A stretch of DNA of 64,000 nt from an uncultured Flavobacteriaceae bacterium (GCA_905182295.1 CAJJAZ010000004.1:141854-205853); one strand, 5' to 3'. Numbered from the stretch's first letter, positions 1 to 9,265 are shown. The notes: generated by a model not told the origin, from the letters alone. A program made the numbers and translations.

Positions 1-548
1 TTCTCATAACCTATGGCGTACAATCCTGTTTTCTCAATAGGATCTCCCAATACTTTTATTCCCAATAGTGTTCCTGAACCCAATAGCTCTCTAAAGAAAC
101 CAATGACTACAAGAATAAAACCATATCCAGCTGCATTTCCAATACCGTCTAAAAAAGATCGCTTAGGCCCATTAGCCAATGCAAAAGCTTCAAAACGTCC
201 CATGATAATACAGTTGGTGATAATTAACCCTACGAATACAGAAAGTGTTTTACTCAATTCATAAGCAAAAGCTTTTAGTACTTGATCTACCACAATTACT
301 AGGGTAGCCACTACAACCAATTGAACAATAATCCTGATTTTAGAAGGAATAATATTTCTCATTAATGAGATCACTACATTCCCCATTCCCATTACAAACA
401 GCACCGATACGGCCATTACGATTGACGCTTCTAATTCTGCGGTGATGGCCAAAGCGGAGCATATTCCCAATACCTGAATAGTAATAGGGTTATTGTCTGC
501 TAGAGGATCTAAAATTAAAGCGGCGTCTTTTTTTGAAAGAATTCCCAT
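1..548 (-). CDS. nqrD: Na+-translocating NADH:quinone reductase subunit D (partial)
   Basis: Translating the minus strand from the ATG at 546-548 gives an open frame that runs off the left edge (about 182 residues visible; the family is usually about 210). It begins [20 protein letters not shown] and continues as a very hydrophobic protein with several membrane segments, including the conserved stretch [20 protein letters not shown]. NqrD is an integral membrane subunit of the Na+-pumping respiratory complex that oxidises NADH and reduces quinone. It follows nqrC by 6 bp in the nqrABCD order. NqrE and NqrF would be expected beyond the left edge. The C-terminus is missing only because the window ends. 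Confidence 0.93.
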   Translation of the reverse strand, partial: MGILSKKDAALILDPLADNNPITIQVLGICSALAITAELEASIVMAVSVLFVMGMGNVVISLMRNIIPSKIRIIVQLVVVATLVIVVDQVLKAFAYELSKTLSVFVGLIITNCIIMGRFEAFALANGPKRSFLDGIGNAAGYGFILVVIGFFRELLGSGTLLGIKVLGDPIEKTGLYAIGYE

Positions 549-554
549 GTTGTA

Positions 555-1304
555 TTAATTAGATGCTATGGTTTGTAAAAAAGGTTTGTACAGTGAAATA
601 CTTTGCTTGATCATGGCAGAAACACCATCACCCGTAATAGTTGCTCCGGCAAGAGCGTCTACTTCGTTGTCTGTCTTAAGTTCATTGGCTGGGTCATTAT
701 TTCCCTTCGCCACGGATATTCCAACATAATTCCCGTTGTCTAAAATGGATTCTCCAATGAAGTCATCCATAAAATAACGCTGTTTAATATTGGCTCCCAA
801 TCCCGGTGTTTCGCCTTTGTGGTCAAAGTATACCCCTTGAACAATCATATTTTTGTCTACAGCAACAAAACCCCAGATTGCGTCCCAAAGTCCTTTACCT
901 CTCATAGGAATAATATAAAATTCCTTGTTGTCTTTTTCTCCAACAAAAACAGGTAATCTTCTTGTCTTACCAGCCTTTGCATTGGTCTCTTCTTTCTTGA
1001 GATCAATGAGGTATGCAGCGTCATTGGAAGTGATCTTATCACCTTCTAACACCAACTGATCCTTAATATAAGTGTTAAATGCCTCAGCTACTTTGTCTGT
1101 GCCAATAAAAGAAACTGAACCTGAACCTTCATTCTCGTTCACTCCCATAGCATAGAGAATATTTTGTTGCTTTTCTAAACGCTCATTTTCACTGATTTTG
1201 GCGCTTAACGCCGATGCCAAAAAGGCCAATAATGTCCCTACAATTACTACCATCACAGCAGCAAAAGCAATCGTGTATGAATTTTTATCTTTATTAATTG
1301 CCAT
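555..1304 (-). CDS. nqrC: Na+-translocating NADH:quinone reductase subunit C
   Basis: This 249-aa protein has one N-terminal membrane segment (about residues 10-32) followed by a periplasmic FMN-binding domain. Near the C-terminus the motif DALAGAT (Thr about residue 222) matches the flavinylation site at which ApbE attaches FMN to a threonine in NqrC. The motif PGLGANI lies in the same domain. NqrC passes electrons within the Na+-pumping complex. The gene lies 2 bp after nqrB and 6 bp before nqrD, so the genes are almost certainly cotranscribed. The length agrees with the family and nothing is missing. Confidence 0.96.
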   Translation of the reverse strand: MAINKDKNSYTIAFAAVMVVIVGTLLAFLASALSAKISENERLEKQQNILYAMGVNENEGSGSVSFIGTDKVAEAFNTYIKDQLVLEGDKITSNDAAYLIDLKKEETNAKAGKTRRLPVFVGEKDNKEFYIIPMRGKGLWDAIWGFVAVDKNMIVQGVYFDHKGETPGLGANIKQRYFMDDFIGESILDNGNYVGISVAKGNNDPANELKTDNEVDALAGATITGDGVSAMIKQSISLYKPFLQTIASN

Positions 1305-1306
1305 AG

Positions 1307-2548
1307 CTAAACTGTTTCAACATTTAAGGTTTTAAGGGCACTGTTTTTAGCGCGCTTTAAACGTTTTTTAATATTTCCTTGAACTACATAATGATCAATA
1401 GTAGGTGCAAATACATTCATTAATAGAATGGCTAAGAACACCCCTTCTGGATACGCTGGATTAAATACCCTAATCAATACAGAAATAAATCCTATAAAGA
1501 ATCCGTAGTACCATTTTCCTTTATTTGTTTGAGAACCAGTCACTGGGTCCGTGGCCATATAAACAATACCAAAGGCCAAACCACCCACAATTAAGTGTTG
1601 CCAAAAAGCAAAACTCATCAATCCGTAAAATTTACTGCTCTCAGTGATCCATCCTGCGTCTACAACACCATTGAAAATTAATCCCATCGTTAATGCACCC
1701 AAAATAGCACTTAGCATAATCCTCCAGCTGGCAATCTTAGTAAACACTAAAAAAAGACCTCCTAATAAGATAAGGAAAGTAGATGTTTCTCCTACAGAAC
1801 CTGGAATAAAACCAAAAAACATATCAGAGATAGAATAACTGTATTCTGAACCCCTTCCCTGGGCCAAGTACCCCAAAATGGTTTCTCCTGATATAGCGTC
1901 TACGGTTCCTGCTCTTTCTACTGCTTGGTGTACCCAAACTTTATCTCCACTCATCCAAGTAGGGTAAGCAAAAAATAAGAAAGCCCTGATAGTCAATGCT
2001 GGGTTTAGAATATTCATTCCTGTTCCACCAAAGACCTCTTTTCCTATCACCACACCGAATACAACTGCTACGGCTAACATCCACAAAGGAGTGTCTACAG
2101 GTACAATTAATGGCACTAACATTCCAGTAACCAAGTAACCTTCTTCTACTTCATGACCCTTAATCACAGCAAAAACAAATTCTACTGCTAGGCCTACTCC
2201 ATAAGACACAACAACCAAAGGAAGAATGGTTAAAGCGCCCATCCAAAAATTGTCAAAAGTGAGGAAGTTCCCTAAAATATCTAATGTTCTTGGGGTACCG
2301 TTTGCAGCATCAATCGCTGAATAATGTTGGTAACCGGCATTGAACATTCCAAAAAGCAATACAGGAATAAGGGCTGTAATCACCGTATTCATGGTTCTCT
2401 TCAGATCATCTGCTACCCTAACATGACCACCAGAATGAGTCGTTTCATTGGGGGTGTACAAGAAAGTGTGCAATGCATTAAAAGCAGGAGCAAGCTTCTT
2501 TCCTTTTAATTGCTCTTTAATTTCGTGTAATTTGTTCTTAAAGCTCAT
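1307..2548 (-). CDS. nqrB: Na+-translocating NADH:quinone reductase subunit B
   Basis: This 413-aa polytopic membrane subunit of Na+-NQR has about ten hydrophobic segments. Family members carry covalent FMN on a threonine within an SGAT-type motif. Here the matching site reads DAISGET (residues 217-223), with glutamate in place of the usual alanine but with the acceptor threonine kept. The frame is intact and conserved regions such as GGTGMNILNPAL and TDPVTGSQTNKGKW are present, so the protein looks functional. It is preceded by nqrA (1 bp gap) and followed by nqrC (2 bp gap). Together with NqrD and NqrE it forms the Na+ path through the membrane. Confidence 0.96.
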   Translation of the reverse strand: MSFKNKLHEIKEQLKGKKLAPAFNALHTFLYTPNETTHSGGHVRVADDLKRTMNTVITALIPVLLFGMFNAGYQHYSAIDAANGTPRTLDILGNFLTFDNFWMGALTILPLVVVSYGVGLAVEFVFAVIKGHEVEEGYLVTGMLVPLIVPVDTPLWMLAVAVVFGVVIGKEVFGGTGMNILNPALTIRAFLFFAYPTWMSGDKVWVHQAVERAGTVDAISGETILGYLAQGRGSEYSYSISDMFFGFIPGSVGETSTFLILLGGLFLVFTKIASWRIMLSAILGALTMGLIFNGVVDAGWITESSKFYGLMSFAFWQHLIVGGLAFGIVYMATDPVTGSQTNKGKWYYGFFIGFISVLIRVFNPAYPEGVFLAILLMNVFAPTIDHYVVQGNIKKRLKRAKNSALKTLNVETV

Positions 2549-2549
2549 A

Positions 2550-3899
2550 TTAACCTATTTCTTTTTGTAAAAAGTCCAATCCTTCTCTTATAATCTGTTG
2601 GTGTGGTTGTTTCGAGATACACACAAACTCAGTCAATGCAAAGTCCTCTGGTGCTACCTCATACAAACCTAAGTTTTCCATTTCATCCAAATCCTTCACC
2701 ATACAGGCCTTTAAAAGTTGTAATGGATAAATATCTAGAGGGAATACTTCTTCATAACCTCCAGTCACTACAAATGCCCTATGCTCACCATTGGTATTGG
2801 TGTCTAAATCATATTTCTTCTTAGGGAACAACCAAGAGAATGTCAATGCTCTTGTTGTAGACACCTTATTGAAAACTGGTTTGTTCCATCCAAAAAACTC
2901 ATAATCGTCTCCTTCAGGAAGCACTACTACAGTGTTATTTTTGTAACCCAAATGCCCGTCTGAACTGCTTGTCTTTCCGGTGAGTACATCTCCGTTTACC
3001 AACCTATAATTATCTAAAGTGGTTCCAGCACTTTTTAATATCGGGGACAATTCTGCACCAATAAGCGCAGAGAAATACTGTGGGTTTTCTACTACTGAAC
3101 CGCCTAGCGCAAAAGTTCTAGAGGCATTAAAAATACCCGTCTCTAATAAATTACCTAAGATTAATAAATCTTGGGCCGCCACTGTCCACACCACCTCACC
3201 CTTATTGATAGGATCAATTTTATTGATCTGAGTACCTACCAAACCAGCAGGATGTGGGCCAGATACGGTATGCACTTCACAATCCTTAAGGCCTGCCATT
3301 GGGGTATGATTACCAGAAACGGAAACATGCACTTTACCTGCTGTTAAGGCTGCTAAAGCAGTGACTGCTTTTTGCAGCAAAACCTCTTGGCCTGCGAGCA
3401 CATAATCTAAATCTGCTGCTAATGGAGCCGTATTATAGGCTGATATAAAAATAGCCTTTGGTGGTTGTGATGGATCTGCCACCACATCGTATGGTCTTTG
3501 CTTTACAAAGGGCCAAAAACCACTCGCCAGCAAATACTTTTTAATCGCTTCTCCACTGGCTTTAGAAAGATCTAATACAGGATGCGCTACTGGTGTTTGG
3601 TCTGCTCCAGGAGTTACCATTAAAGAAATAATCCTTCTTCTAGCACCACGCTCTACTATAGTAAGCACACCACTCACAGGAGAAACTACCTGGACAGCTT
3701 CGTTGTTTTTATCAAAAAACAAAGGGGCTCCAGCTTTAACCTCACCGCCTTCTTTAACGATTAGTTTGGGGGTTAAACCGTGAAAATCTTCTAATGAAAC
3801 CTTATATGTTGCACTTAACTTGGTTGGATTGGTTTGTGCCTTAGCCGCACCTACCAATTTAATATCCAATCCCTTCTTAATTCGGATGTCTTTAGACAT
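2550..3899 (-). CDS. nqrA: Na+-translocating NADH:quinone reductase subunit A
   Basis: This 449-aa soluble subunit is the usual size for NqrA (about 445-450). The N-terminus carries a biotinyl/lipoyl-like region (KLIVKEGGEVKAGAPLFFDK) typical of NqrA and RnfC, and the middle contains the conserved HTVSGPHPAGLVGTQI. It is the first gene of the operon. The region upstream to the divergent plug gene (3900-4052) contains the Bacteroidota -7-like motif TAAATTTG on the minus strand at 3935-3942. The role is peripheral cytoplasmic subunit of the Na+ pump; in other species it has been linked to quinone and inhibitor binding. Confidence 0.96.
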   Translation of the reverse strand: MSKDIRIKKGLDIKLVGAAKAQTNPTKLSATYKVSLEDFHGLTPKLIVKEGGEVKAGAPLFFDKNNEAVQVVSPVSGVLTIVERGARRRIISLMVTPGADQTPVAHPVLDLSKASGEAIKKYLLASGFWPFVKQRPYDVVADPSQPPKAIFISAYNTAPLAADLDYVLAGQEVLLQKAVTALAALTAGKVHVSVSGNHTPMAGLKDCEVHTVSGPHPAGLVGTQINKIDPINKGEVVWTVAAQDLLILGNLLETGIFNASRTFALGGSVVENPQYFSALIGAELSPILKSAGTTLDNYRLVNGDVLTGKTSSSDGHLGYKNNTVVVLPEGDDYEFFGWNKPVFNKVSTTRALTFSWLFPKKKYDLDTNTNGEHRAFVVTGGYEEVFPLDIYPLQLLKACMVKDLDEMENLGLYEVAPEDFALTEFVCISKQPHQQIIREGLDFLQKEIG

Positions 3900-3934
3900 A
3901 TGTTCAATAACCTTAGGTTAATAAAAATTCAGCG

Positions 3935-3942
3935 CAAATTTA
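3935..3942 (-). promoter_or_regulatory. Candidate -7 promoter element of the nqr operon
   Basis: The minus strand reads TAAATTTG here, matching the TAnnTTTG -7 consensus of Bacteroidota promoters. It lies 35 bp upstream of the nqrA start. No clear TTG -33 element stands at the expected distance, so the match is suggestive only. Confidence 0.35.
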
Positions 3943-4052
3943 CCACATAAAGGAAAGTTTTCATAATAATTAACGATAAATTTAAGAGATTCGTTCAACG
4001 GGTTTTAAAAAGACCTATTTTGTTTATCTTTAAATCACAAAACACCCGCTAA

Positions 4053-5360
4053 ATGCTTGTTTTAATTAAACATTTTAAACTTTACCTCCCAATAATTTGT
4101 ATGGGATTTCAGTTACAATTAACTGCCCAAAGACTGGAAGAAATTACCCCCCCTGCTTCGCTTAGAACCATTATTTTCAAAAGCAGTCAAGAAGACCAAT
4201 TTCCCGTTGTGAGACTGGGGGAAACCATTCGCTTACAATTCGACGACCTTCAAGCCAACGAAGAAGATTACTATTTTAAAATCATACACTGTACCGCACA
4301 GTGGACGCCTTCAGATTTATTAAAGTCACAATACTTGGATGGATTGGATAACCAGCGCATTATAGACCACAAAAACAGCTACAATACCCTAGTACCTTAC
4401 TCTCACTTTAACTTGGAGATACCCAATGAAAATTTGCAGCTAAAACTGTCTGGAAACTATATGCTACAAATCTTTAACACTTACGATGAAATTCAATTCT
4501 CCAGAAGGTTTTTAGTGTACGAAGACCTTGTTGGGGTTCAAGCAGCCATTAAAAGGAGTAGAACTTTAGCCTACCTCAATAGCAAACAGGTTTTACAGTT
4601 TAGCGTAAACACACAAAACATTAACCTCAACCAACCTACCAAAGAACTGGAAATAGTTTTACTCAAAAACCACCAATGGAACACCCAAATAAACGGGATC
4701 CAACCCATGTTCAACAATGGAAACACACTGGTATACGACTACGATCAACCCACGAGTTTTTGGGGTGGAAATGAGTACTTGAATTTTGACACCAAAGACA
4801 TGAGGGCTGCCACTGCAGCCATCCAAGAAGTCCATCTAGAAGATATATACGAGCACTATTTATACCCCAACACCCCAAGAAACAACAAACCCTACACCTA
4901 TTTTCCAGATGTAAATGGAGACTTTATACCCAGAACGTTTCAAGGAGCACGCCCCGAGAGAGAGGGAGATTACACCTGGGTGCATTTTAGTTTAAAACCT
5001 AATGGCAGGGGCAATTCAGAGACCTATATTTATGTTTTGGGGAAATTCAACAACTACACGCCTAGTCCAGAATACTTAATGACCTACAATGCCACTCAGA
5101 AAATGTATCAGGCGCGTATTTTGTTCAAACAAGGCTTTTATAACTACAGTTATGCATTGAGCCCTGTCCTCTATGAGACTAGTTTTTCAGATACCTTTCT
5201 TGAAAACATCGCGTATTTAGACGAAAACGGTATAGACGGAAATTTTCATTTCACCGAAAATCAATACCAAATACTCGTTTACTTTAAGGGATTTAGGGAC
5301 CAACACCAAAGGTTGGTAGGTATTGGCAGTGCAAACTCCATGAATATTAACGACCAATAG
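4053..5360 (+). CDS. Type IX secretion system plug protein (DUF5103 family)
   Basis: This 435-aa protein begins with a hydrophobic signal-like segment ending near LQLTAQ, so it is exported. The first half contains the family hallmarks NEEDYYFKIIHC and FDNQRIIDH and a beta-rich N-terminal domain. The second half (about residues 290-420) resembles the carbohydrate-binding-like domain of DUF5103 proteins. In Flavobacterium johnsoniae a protein of this family, called Plug, closes the periplasmic end of the SprA translocon when no substrate is loaded. SprA itself is encoded at the other end of this window. The gene is divergent from nqrA and stands alone. The family match is from memory of conserved blocks, not from a search. 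Confidence 0.85.
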   Translation: MLVLIKHFKLYLPIICMGFQLQLTAQRLEEITPPASLRTIIFKSSQEDQFPVVRLGETIRLQFDDLQANEEDYYFKIIHCTAQWTPSDLLKSQYLDGLDNQRIIDHKNSYNTLVPYSHFNLEIPNENLQLKLSGNYMLQIFNTYDEIQFSRRFLVYEDLVGVQAAIKRSRTLAYLNSKQVLQFSVNTQNINLNQPTKELEIVLLKNHQWNTQINGIQPMFNNGNTLVYDYDQPTSFWGGNEYLNFDTKDMRAATAAIQEVHLEDIYEHYLYPNTPRNNKPYTYFPDVNGDFIPRTFQGARPEREGDYTWVHFSLKPNGRGNSETYIYVLGKFNNYTPSPEYLMTYNATQKMYQARILFKQGFYNYSYALSPVLYETSFSDTFLENIAYLDENGIDGNFHFTENQYQILVYFKGFRDQHQRLVGIGSANSMNINDQ

Positions 5361-5422
5361 TTCATAGGCTTAAAGAAGTTATAATGAAGGGGAACGCAAT
5401 TTTTTAGGCTCCATATTATTTG

Positions 5423-5430
5423 TACTTTTG
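5423..5430 (+). promoter_or_regulatory. Candidate -7 promoter element of pruA
   Basis: TACTTTTG matches the Bacteroidota TAnnTTTG element and lies 35 bp upstream of the pruA start. A T-rich tract stands at the -33 position instead of a clear TTG. Confidence 0.4.
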
Positions 5431-5465
5431 TAAGAGTTTAAAATTTTAAAGAAAATATTACCACT

Positions 5466-7100
5466 ATGGGCAAAGGATTTTTTCAAGTACCAGTAGCATA
5501 CAACGAACCAATTAAAACATTCGCTCCCGGATCACCAGAACGCGAAGCAGTTTTAGCACAATATAAATCTTATTACCATGGAACGGTAGACGTTCCTATG
5601 TATATTAACGGAAAAGAGGTGCGCACTGGAAACACCAGAAACATGACCCCTCCTCACGACCACCAGCACGTAGTGGGTCAATACCATATAGGCGAACAAA
5701 ATCATGTGCAAGAAGCTATTGACACTGCATTAGAAGCCAGAACAAAATGGGCCGCTATGCCTTGGGAACAAAGGGCCGCTATATTTTTAAAAGCAGCAGA
5801 ATTATTGGCGGGACCTTACAGGGCCAAGATCAATGCCGCTACTATGATGGCGCAGTCAAAAACCATACACCAAGCAGAAATAGATGCTGCCTGTGAATTT
5901 ATAGACTTCTTGAGATTCAATGTCTCTTATATGCAAGAAATCTACGAGCAGCAACCAGAATCTGCAGAAGGTATCTGGAACCGCGTAGAATACAGACCAT
6001 TAGAAGGCTTTGTTTATGCCATTACCCCGTTTAACTTTACGGCCATTGCTGGAAACCTTCCTGCAAGTGCAGCCATGATGGGAAATGTAGTGGTTTGGAA
6101 ACCTTCGGACAGCCAGGTCTTTTCCGCCAAAGTAATTATAGATGTATTTGCAGAAGCAGGACTTCCTGCAGGGGTCATTAATGTGGTCTTTGGAGACCCT
6201 GTAATGGTGTCCAACACCGTATTGGCAAGCCCTGACTTTTCAGGATTGCATTTCACGGGATCTACCACTGTATTTAAGGCTTTGTGGAAACAAATTGGAA
6301 ACCAGATAGAAACCTACAAAACCTACCCAAGAATTGTTGGAGAAACAGGCGGTAAAGACTTTATTATCGCACATCCAACATCCAACCCCCAACAAGTGGC
6401 TACCGCTATGGTGAGAGGTGCTTTTGAATTCCAGGGGCAAAAATGTAGTGCCGCCTCTAGAACCTACCTCCCTAAATCCATCGCTCAAGAGGTCTTGGAA
6501 TTTGTCAAGAAAGATGTAGCGAGCATGAAAGCACCAGGATCTCCAGAAGACATGAGTCATTTTGTCACTGCCGTAATCCATGAGGCTTCTTTTGACAAAT
6601 TAGTGTCTTATATTGATCAGGCCAAGGCCGATGCCGATGCCGATGTAGTGATTGGAGGAGACTACGACAAATCAAAAGGATACTTCATTTCCCCTACCGT
6701 AATACGCACCACAAACCCACATTATAAGACCATGGAAACCGAACTTTTCGGTCCAGTTCTAACGGTGTATGTATACGAAGACGCGGCTTGGGAGGAGACT
6801 TTAAAATTAGTAGACAGCACCTCTGAATACGCATTGACAGGTGCGGTAATCTCTGCAGACCGTTACGCCATTGCTCAAGCAACAGAAGCACTACAAAATT
6901 GTGCCGGTAACTTCTATATCAATGACAAACCAACTGGGGCCGTAGTAGGCCAGCAACCTTTTGGAGGTGCAAGAGCATCAGGAACGAATGACAAAGCAGG
7001 TTCTGCTCAGAACTTACTGCGTTGGGTGTCTCCAAGATTGATCAAAGAGACTTTTGTAACCGCAGTAGATTACAGATATCCGTTTTTAGGAGAATCATAA
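5466..7100 (+). CDS. pruA: L-glutamate gamma-semialdehyde (P5C) dehydrogenase
   Basis: This 544-aa aldehyde dehydrogenase belongs to the group-1 P5C dehydrogenase type. Catalytic residues are visible: Cys327 in GQKCSAASR, Glu293 in GETGGKD, and the oxyanion/cofactor region ITPFNFTAIAGN near residues 186-197. It oxidises glutamate-5-semialdehyde from proline breakdown to glutamate with NAD+. No proline dehydrogenase is adjacent, so proline oxidation must be encoded elsewhere. It is a single-gene unit bounded by a candidate promoter and a strong terminator shared with the convergent polyketide operon. Confidence 0.96.
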   Translation: MGKGFFQVPVAYNEPIKTFAPGSPEREAVLAQYKSYYHGTVDVPMYINGKEVRTGNTRNMTPPHDHQHVVGQYHIGEQNHVQEAIDTALEARTKWAAMPWEQRAAIFLKAAELLAGPYRAKINAATMMAQSKTIHQAEIDAACEFIDFLRFNVSYMQEIYEQQPESAEGIWNRVEYRPLEGFVYAITPFNFTAIAGNLPASAAMMGNVVVWKPSDSQVFSAKVIIDVFAEAGLPAGVINVVFGDPVMVSNTVLASPDFSGLHFTGSTTVFKALWKQIGNQIETYKTYPRIVGETGGKDFIIAHPTSNPQQVATAMVRGAFEFQGQKCSAASRTYLPKSIAQEVLEFVKKDVASMKAPGSPEDMSHFVTAVIHEASFDKLVSYIDQAKADADADVVIGGDYDKSKGYFISPTVIRTTNPHYKTMETELFGPVLTVYVYEDAAWEETLKLVDSTSEYALTGAVISADRYAIAQATEALQNCAGNFYINDKPTGAVVGQQPFGGARASGTNDKAGSAQNLLRWVSPRLIKETFVTAVDYRYPFLGES

Positions 7101-7118
7101 TGAGAAATACTATTTAAA

Positions 7119-7150
7119 AAAAAAGCCTCCCGATGGGAGGCTTTTTTTTT
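7119..7150. terminator. Bidirectional rho-independent terminator
   Basis: A hairpin with stem GCCTCCC (7125-7131), loop GAT and stem GGGAGGC (7135-7141) is flanked by a run of A on the left and nine T on the right. It can therefore terminate pruA from the left and the polyketide operon from the right. Confidence 0.9.
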
Positions 7151-7160
7151 AAGACCCAAA

Positions 7161-7739
7161 TTAAAGTTTAAGAAAAGAATACGCTCCATATTTACCATGA
7201 TGGGTGATAGAAATAGAGGTGATTAGCGGTTTTTTTTTATAGTAAAAGACAGGAACTCCGGTCACTAATTTTTTTAATTGCAAGTGTGCCAGTTTCAAAG
7301 AATAGTTTTTGGCATAATCATATAAGAGTTGTTCCTGCATGAAAAGGCCCTGCTTTTTTGGATGGCTTTCTATAAGTTTAAAAATGCGGGTGACCACAGT
7401 AGAACAGTCCTCTGAGGCAGTGCTATAAATATAGTTGGCCTGAATTGAAGTCTTGGTTTTTAAAGTGATCGCAGCTATTTTAACTTGGCCAATTTTCAAA
7501 GAATTTAAGCTACACTCTATTTTTGTGGGATTAAAAAATCTAATTCCACCTGCTTGAATGTACACCTTATACGCACTTTCTTTCATGCTCCACAAACGCC
7601 AGAGAGTAACAAATGGATCGTTAGAAGTAGCTATGAGAGACTGCTCTTTTACGGTAAATAATTTTTGTAAAAAGCCAGGTCTTTCCCAATTAGAAGAACG
7701 CCTTGTTTCATGAATATCTACAATATCATTACCGACCAT
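7161..7739 (-). CDS. 4'-phosphopantetheinyl transferase family protein
   Basis: This 192-aa protein has the two signature blocks of the Sfp/AcpS superfamily: GNDIVDI at residues 3-9 (Mg2+-binding Asp) and WSMKESAYK at residues 50-58. It would transfer phosphopantetheine from CoA to the serine of a carrier protein. It is the last gene of the type III polyketide synthase operon and overlaps the acyl carrier protein gene by 1 bp, so its natural substrate is probably that carrier. It is not the housekeeping AcpS type (about 120 aa); the size suits a dedicated activator. Confidence 0.9.
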   Translation of the reverse strand: MVGNDIVDIHETRRSSNWERPGFLQKLFTVKEQSLIATSNDPFVTLWRLWSMKESAYKVYIQAGGIRFFNPTKIECSLNSLKIGQVKIAAITLKTKTSIQANYIYSTASEDCSTVVTRIFKLIESHPKKQGLFMQEQLLYDYAKNYSLKLAHLQLKKLVTGVPVFYYKKKPLITSISITHHGKYGAYSFLKL

Positions 7740-7996
7740 TATTTTTCAGAGACCTTTGTGTTTATAACCTCCATAGCTGCTTTTACATTCAGCATTTTAT
7801 CCATGGATTCGTTGTCTAATACAATGTCATATTTGTCTTCAATATCCAAAATAACGTCGACCAAGTTTGCGGAATTTATCTTTAAATCTGCAATAAAATC
7901 AGTGTCCTCGTTTAAATTTTCAAACGCAAATTCGTCCTGAACGTAAGGTCTAATTATTAATTTTAACTCGCTAATTAATTGCTCTTTCTTACTCAT
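7739..7996 (-). CDS. Acyl carrier protein of the polyketide operon
   Basis: This 85-aa acidic protein has the four-helix ACP pattern: TDFIADL, then the attachment serine at residue 42, then VDVILDIEDKYDI. The serine sits in the context INSANLVDV, where most carriers have Asp-Ser-Leu; here Asn precedes the serine and Ala follows it. It overlaps the ketosynthase and phosphopantetheinyl transferase genes by 1 bp on each side, implying coupled translation. It is inferred to carry the growing acyl chain for the neighbouring ketosynthase, dehydratase and reductase. Confidence 0.9.
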   Translation of the reverse strand: MSKKEQLISELKLIIRPYVQDEFAFENLNEDTDFIADLKINSANLVDVILDIEDKYDIVLDNESMDKMLNVKAAMEVINTKVSEK

Positions 7997-9264
7997 TACG
8001 CTTTAAATTTTTTAAATATTACACATGCATTTACATCACCGAATCCAAAACTAGCTTTTGCCACAATATTCACCTCTTTCTCTATTAATACTTGAGGGAC
8101 TTTTTGCTCAGAAATTAAAGAGACTATTTCTTTATTCATGTCTTCACAATTAATATTTGGGAAAATAAAATTGTGGTGTAATTGCAAAACACTCGCAACA
8201 CATTCTATAGACCCAGCAGCAGACAAGCAATGTCCAACCATGGACTTTAGAGAATTAATATATGGAAAATCTATTCCTTTTAAACCCAGTGCTTTTGACC
8301 AGTTGTATATTTCCAAATAATCTTTAGTAGTAGCCGTTAAGTGCCCATTAATAACGTCTATTTCTTTAGGTTTTATATTTGAATGAGCTACCGCATTTTT
8401 AATACAACGCTGGACCGCCTCTGAGCTTGGGGCGGTCATGGTACCCTGATTTCTTTGTCCTCCTGAATTTGTATCTCCACCTAATATTTCTGCATAAATG
8501 GTAGCACCTCTTTCTTGGGCGCTTTCTAAAGATTCAATGACCATTGCGCCAGCGCCACTTCCAGGCACAAAACCAGAAGCAGTAGCGCTCATTGGCCTAG
8601 AACCTGTTTTTGGAGATTCGTTGTGTTTATAAGTTAATACGTGCATGGCGTCAAACCCACCCCACAAATACGCTCCATGGTCGCTTGTGCTGCCTACAAC
8701 CATTCGCTTGGCACGGCCAGCTTTTATGCGATCGAAACCCATAAGAATGGCCTCAGTACCCGTAGCACAGGCAGATGAATTGGTGGTGACTTGATTTCCT
8801 AGCCCTAAAATCCCTCCTAAGTAGGCGCTTACACCACTAGCCATAGTTTGAGCAACAACAGTACTACCTAATCGTCTCACATTTTTAGCATCCAGCTTGT
8901 AAATAGCTTCTCTAAATTTTTCTACGCCAGAAGTTCCAGCGCCGAATATGGTCCCGCTATCTTTGTCGGAACTTTCAGTTATAGAAAGGCCAGCATCTTT
9001 CCATGCGTCCATTCCGGCCATGCAGCCGTAAAGTATACCTGAGCTGTTAAAGTTTCTAAGTTGAAGTTCCGTAAAATAGTTTCGTTTAAGCACTTCAGAA
9101 ACTTTTGGAATACCCCCTATACAGCAGGAAAAATTCAATTCCTTTAACTCATTGTAAAATTCTACACCAGAAGTTCCGTTTTTAATAGCAGTGGTAAAAT
9201 TATCTATACCTACTCCATTAGGAGAAACTACGCCAAGACCAGTGATTACTACTCTTCTTTCCAT
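7996..9264 (-). CDS. Beta-ketoacyl-ACP synthase (KAS I/II type)
   Basis: This 422-aa condensing enzyme has a complete active site: Cys166 in SSACATGTEA, His308 in NGHLTATTKD, Lys340 and His345 in LKSMVGHCLSAAG. The first histidine block differs from the common GHGT/AHGTST form. It would extend acyl-ACP with malonyl-ACP. It sits in the operon between the dehydratase (1 bp gap) and its probable ACP partner (1 bp overlap). The placement beside a type III polyketide synthase suggests it builds or modifies the fatty acyl starter rather than serving general lipid synthesis. A distinct chain-length factor is not present. Confidence 0.92.
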   Translation of the reverse strand: MERRVVITGLGVVSPNGVGIDNFTTAIKNGTSGVEFYNELKELNFSCCIGGIPKVSEVLKRNYFTELQLRNFNSSGILYGCMAGMDAWKDAGLSITESSDKDSGTIFGAGTSGVEKFREAIYKLDAKNVRRLGSTVVAQTMASGVSAYLGGILGLGNQVTTNSSACATGTEAILMGFDRIKAGRAKRMVVGSTSDHGAYLWGGFDAMHVLTYKHNESPKTGSRPMSATASGFVPGSGAGAMVIESLESAQERGATIYAEILGGDTNSGGQRNQGTMTAPSSEAVQRCIKNAVAHSNIKPKEIDVINGHLTATTKDYLEIYNWSKALGLKGIDFPYINSLKSMVGHCLSAAGSIECVASVLQLHHNFIFPNINCEDMNKEIVSLISEQKVPQVLIEKEVNIVAKASFGFGDVNACVIFKKFKA

Positions 9265-9265
9265 A

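Noticed and set aside
6240-6581. 113-aa open frame opposite pruA
   Set aside because: It is an antisense shadow of a strongly conserved gene, with no recognisable motif or start context.
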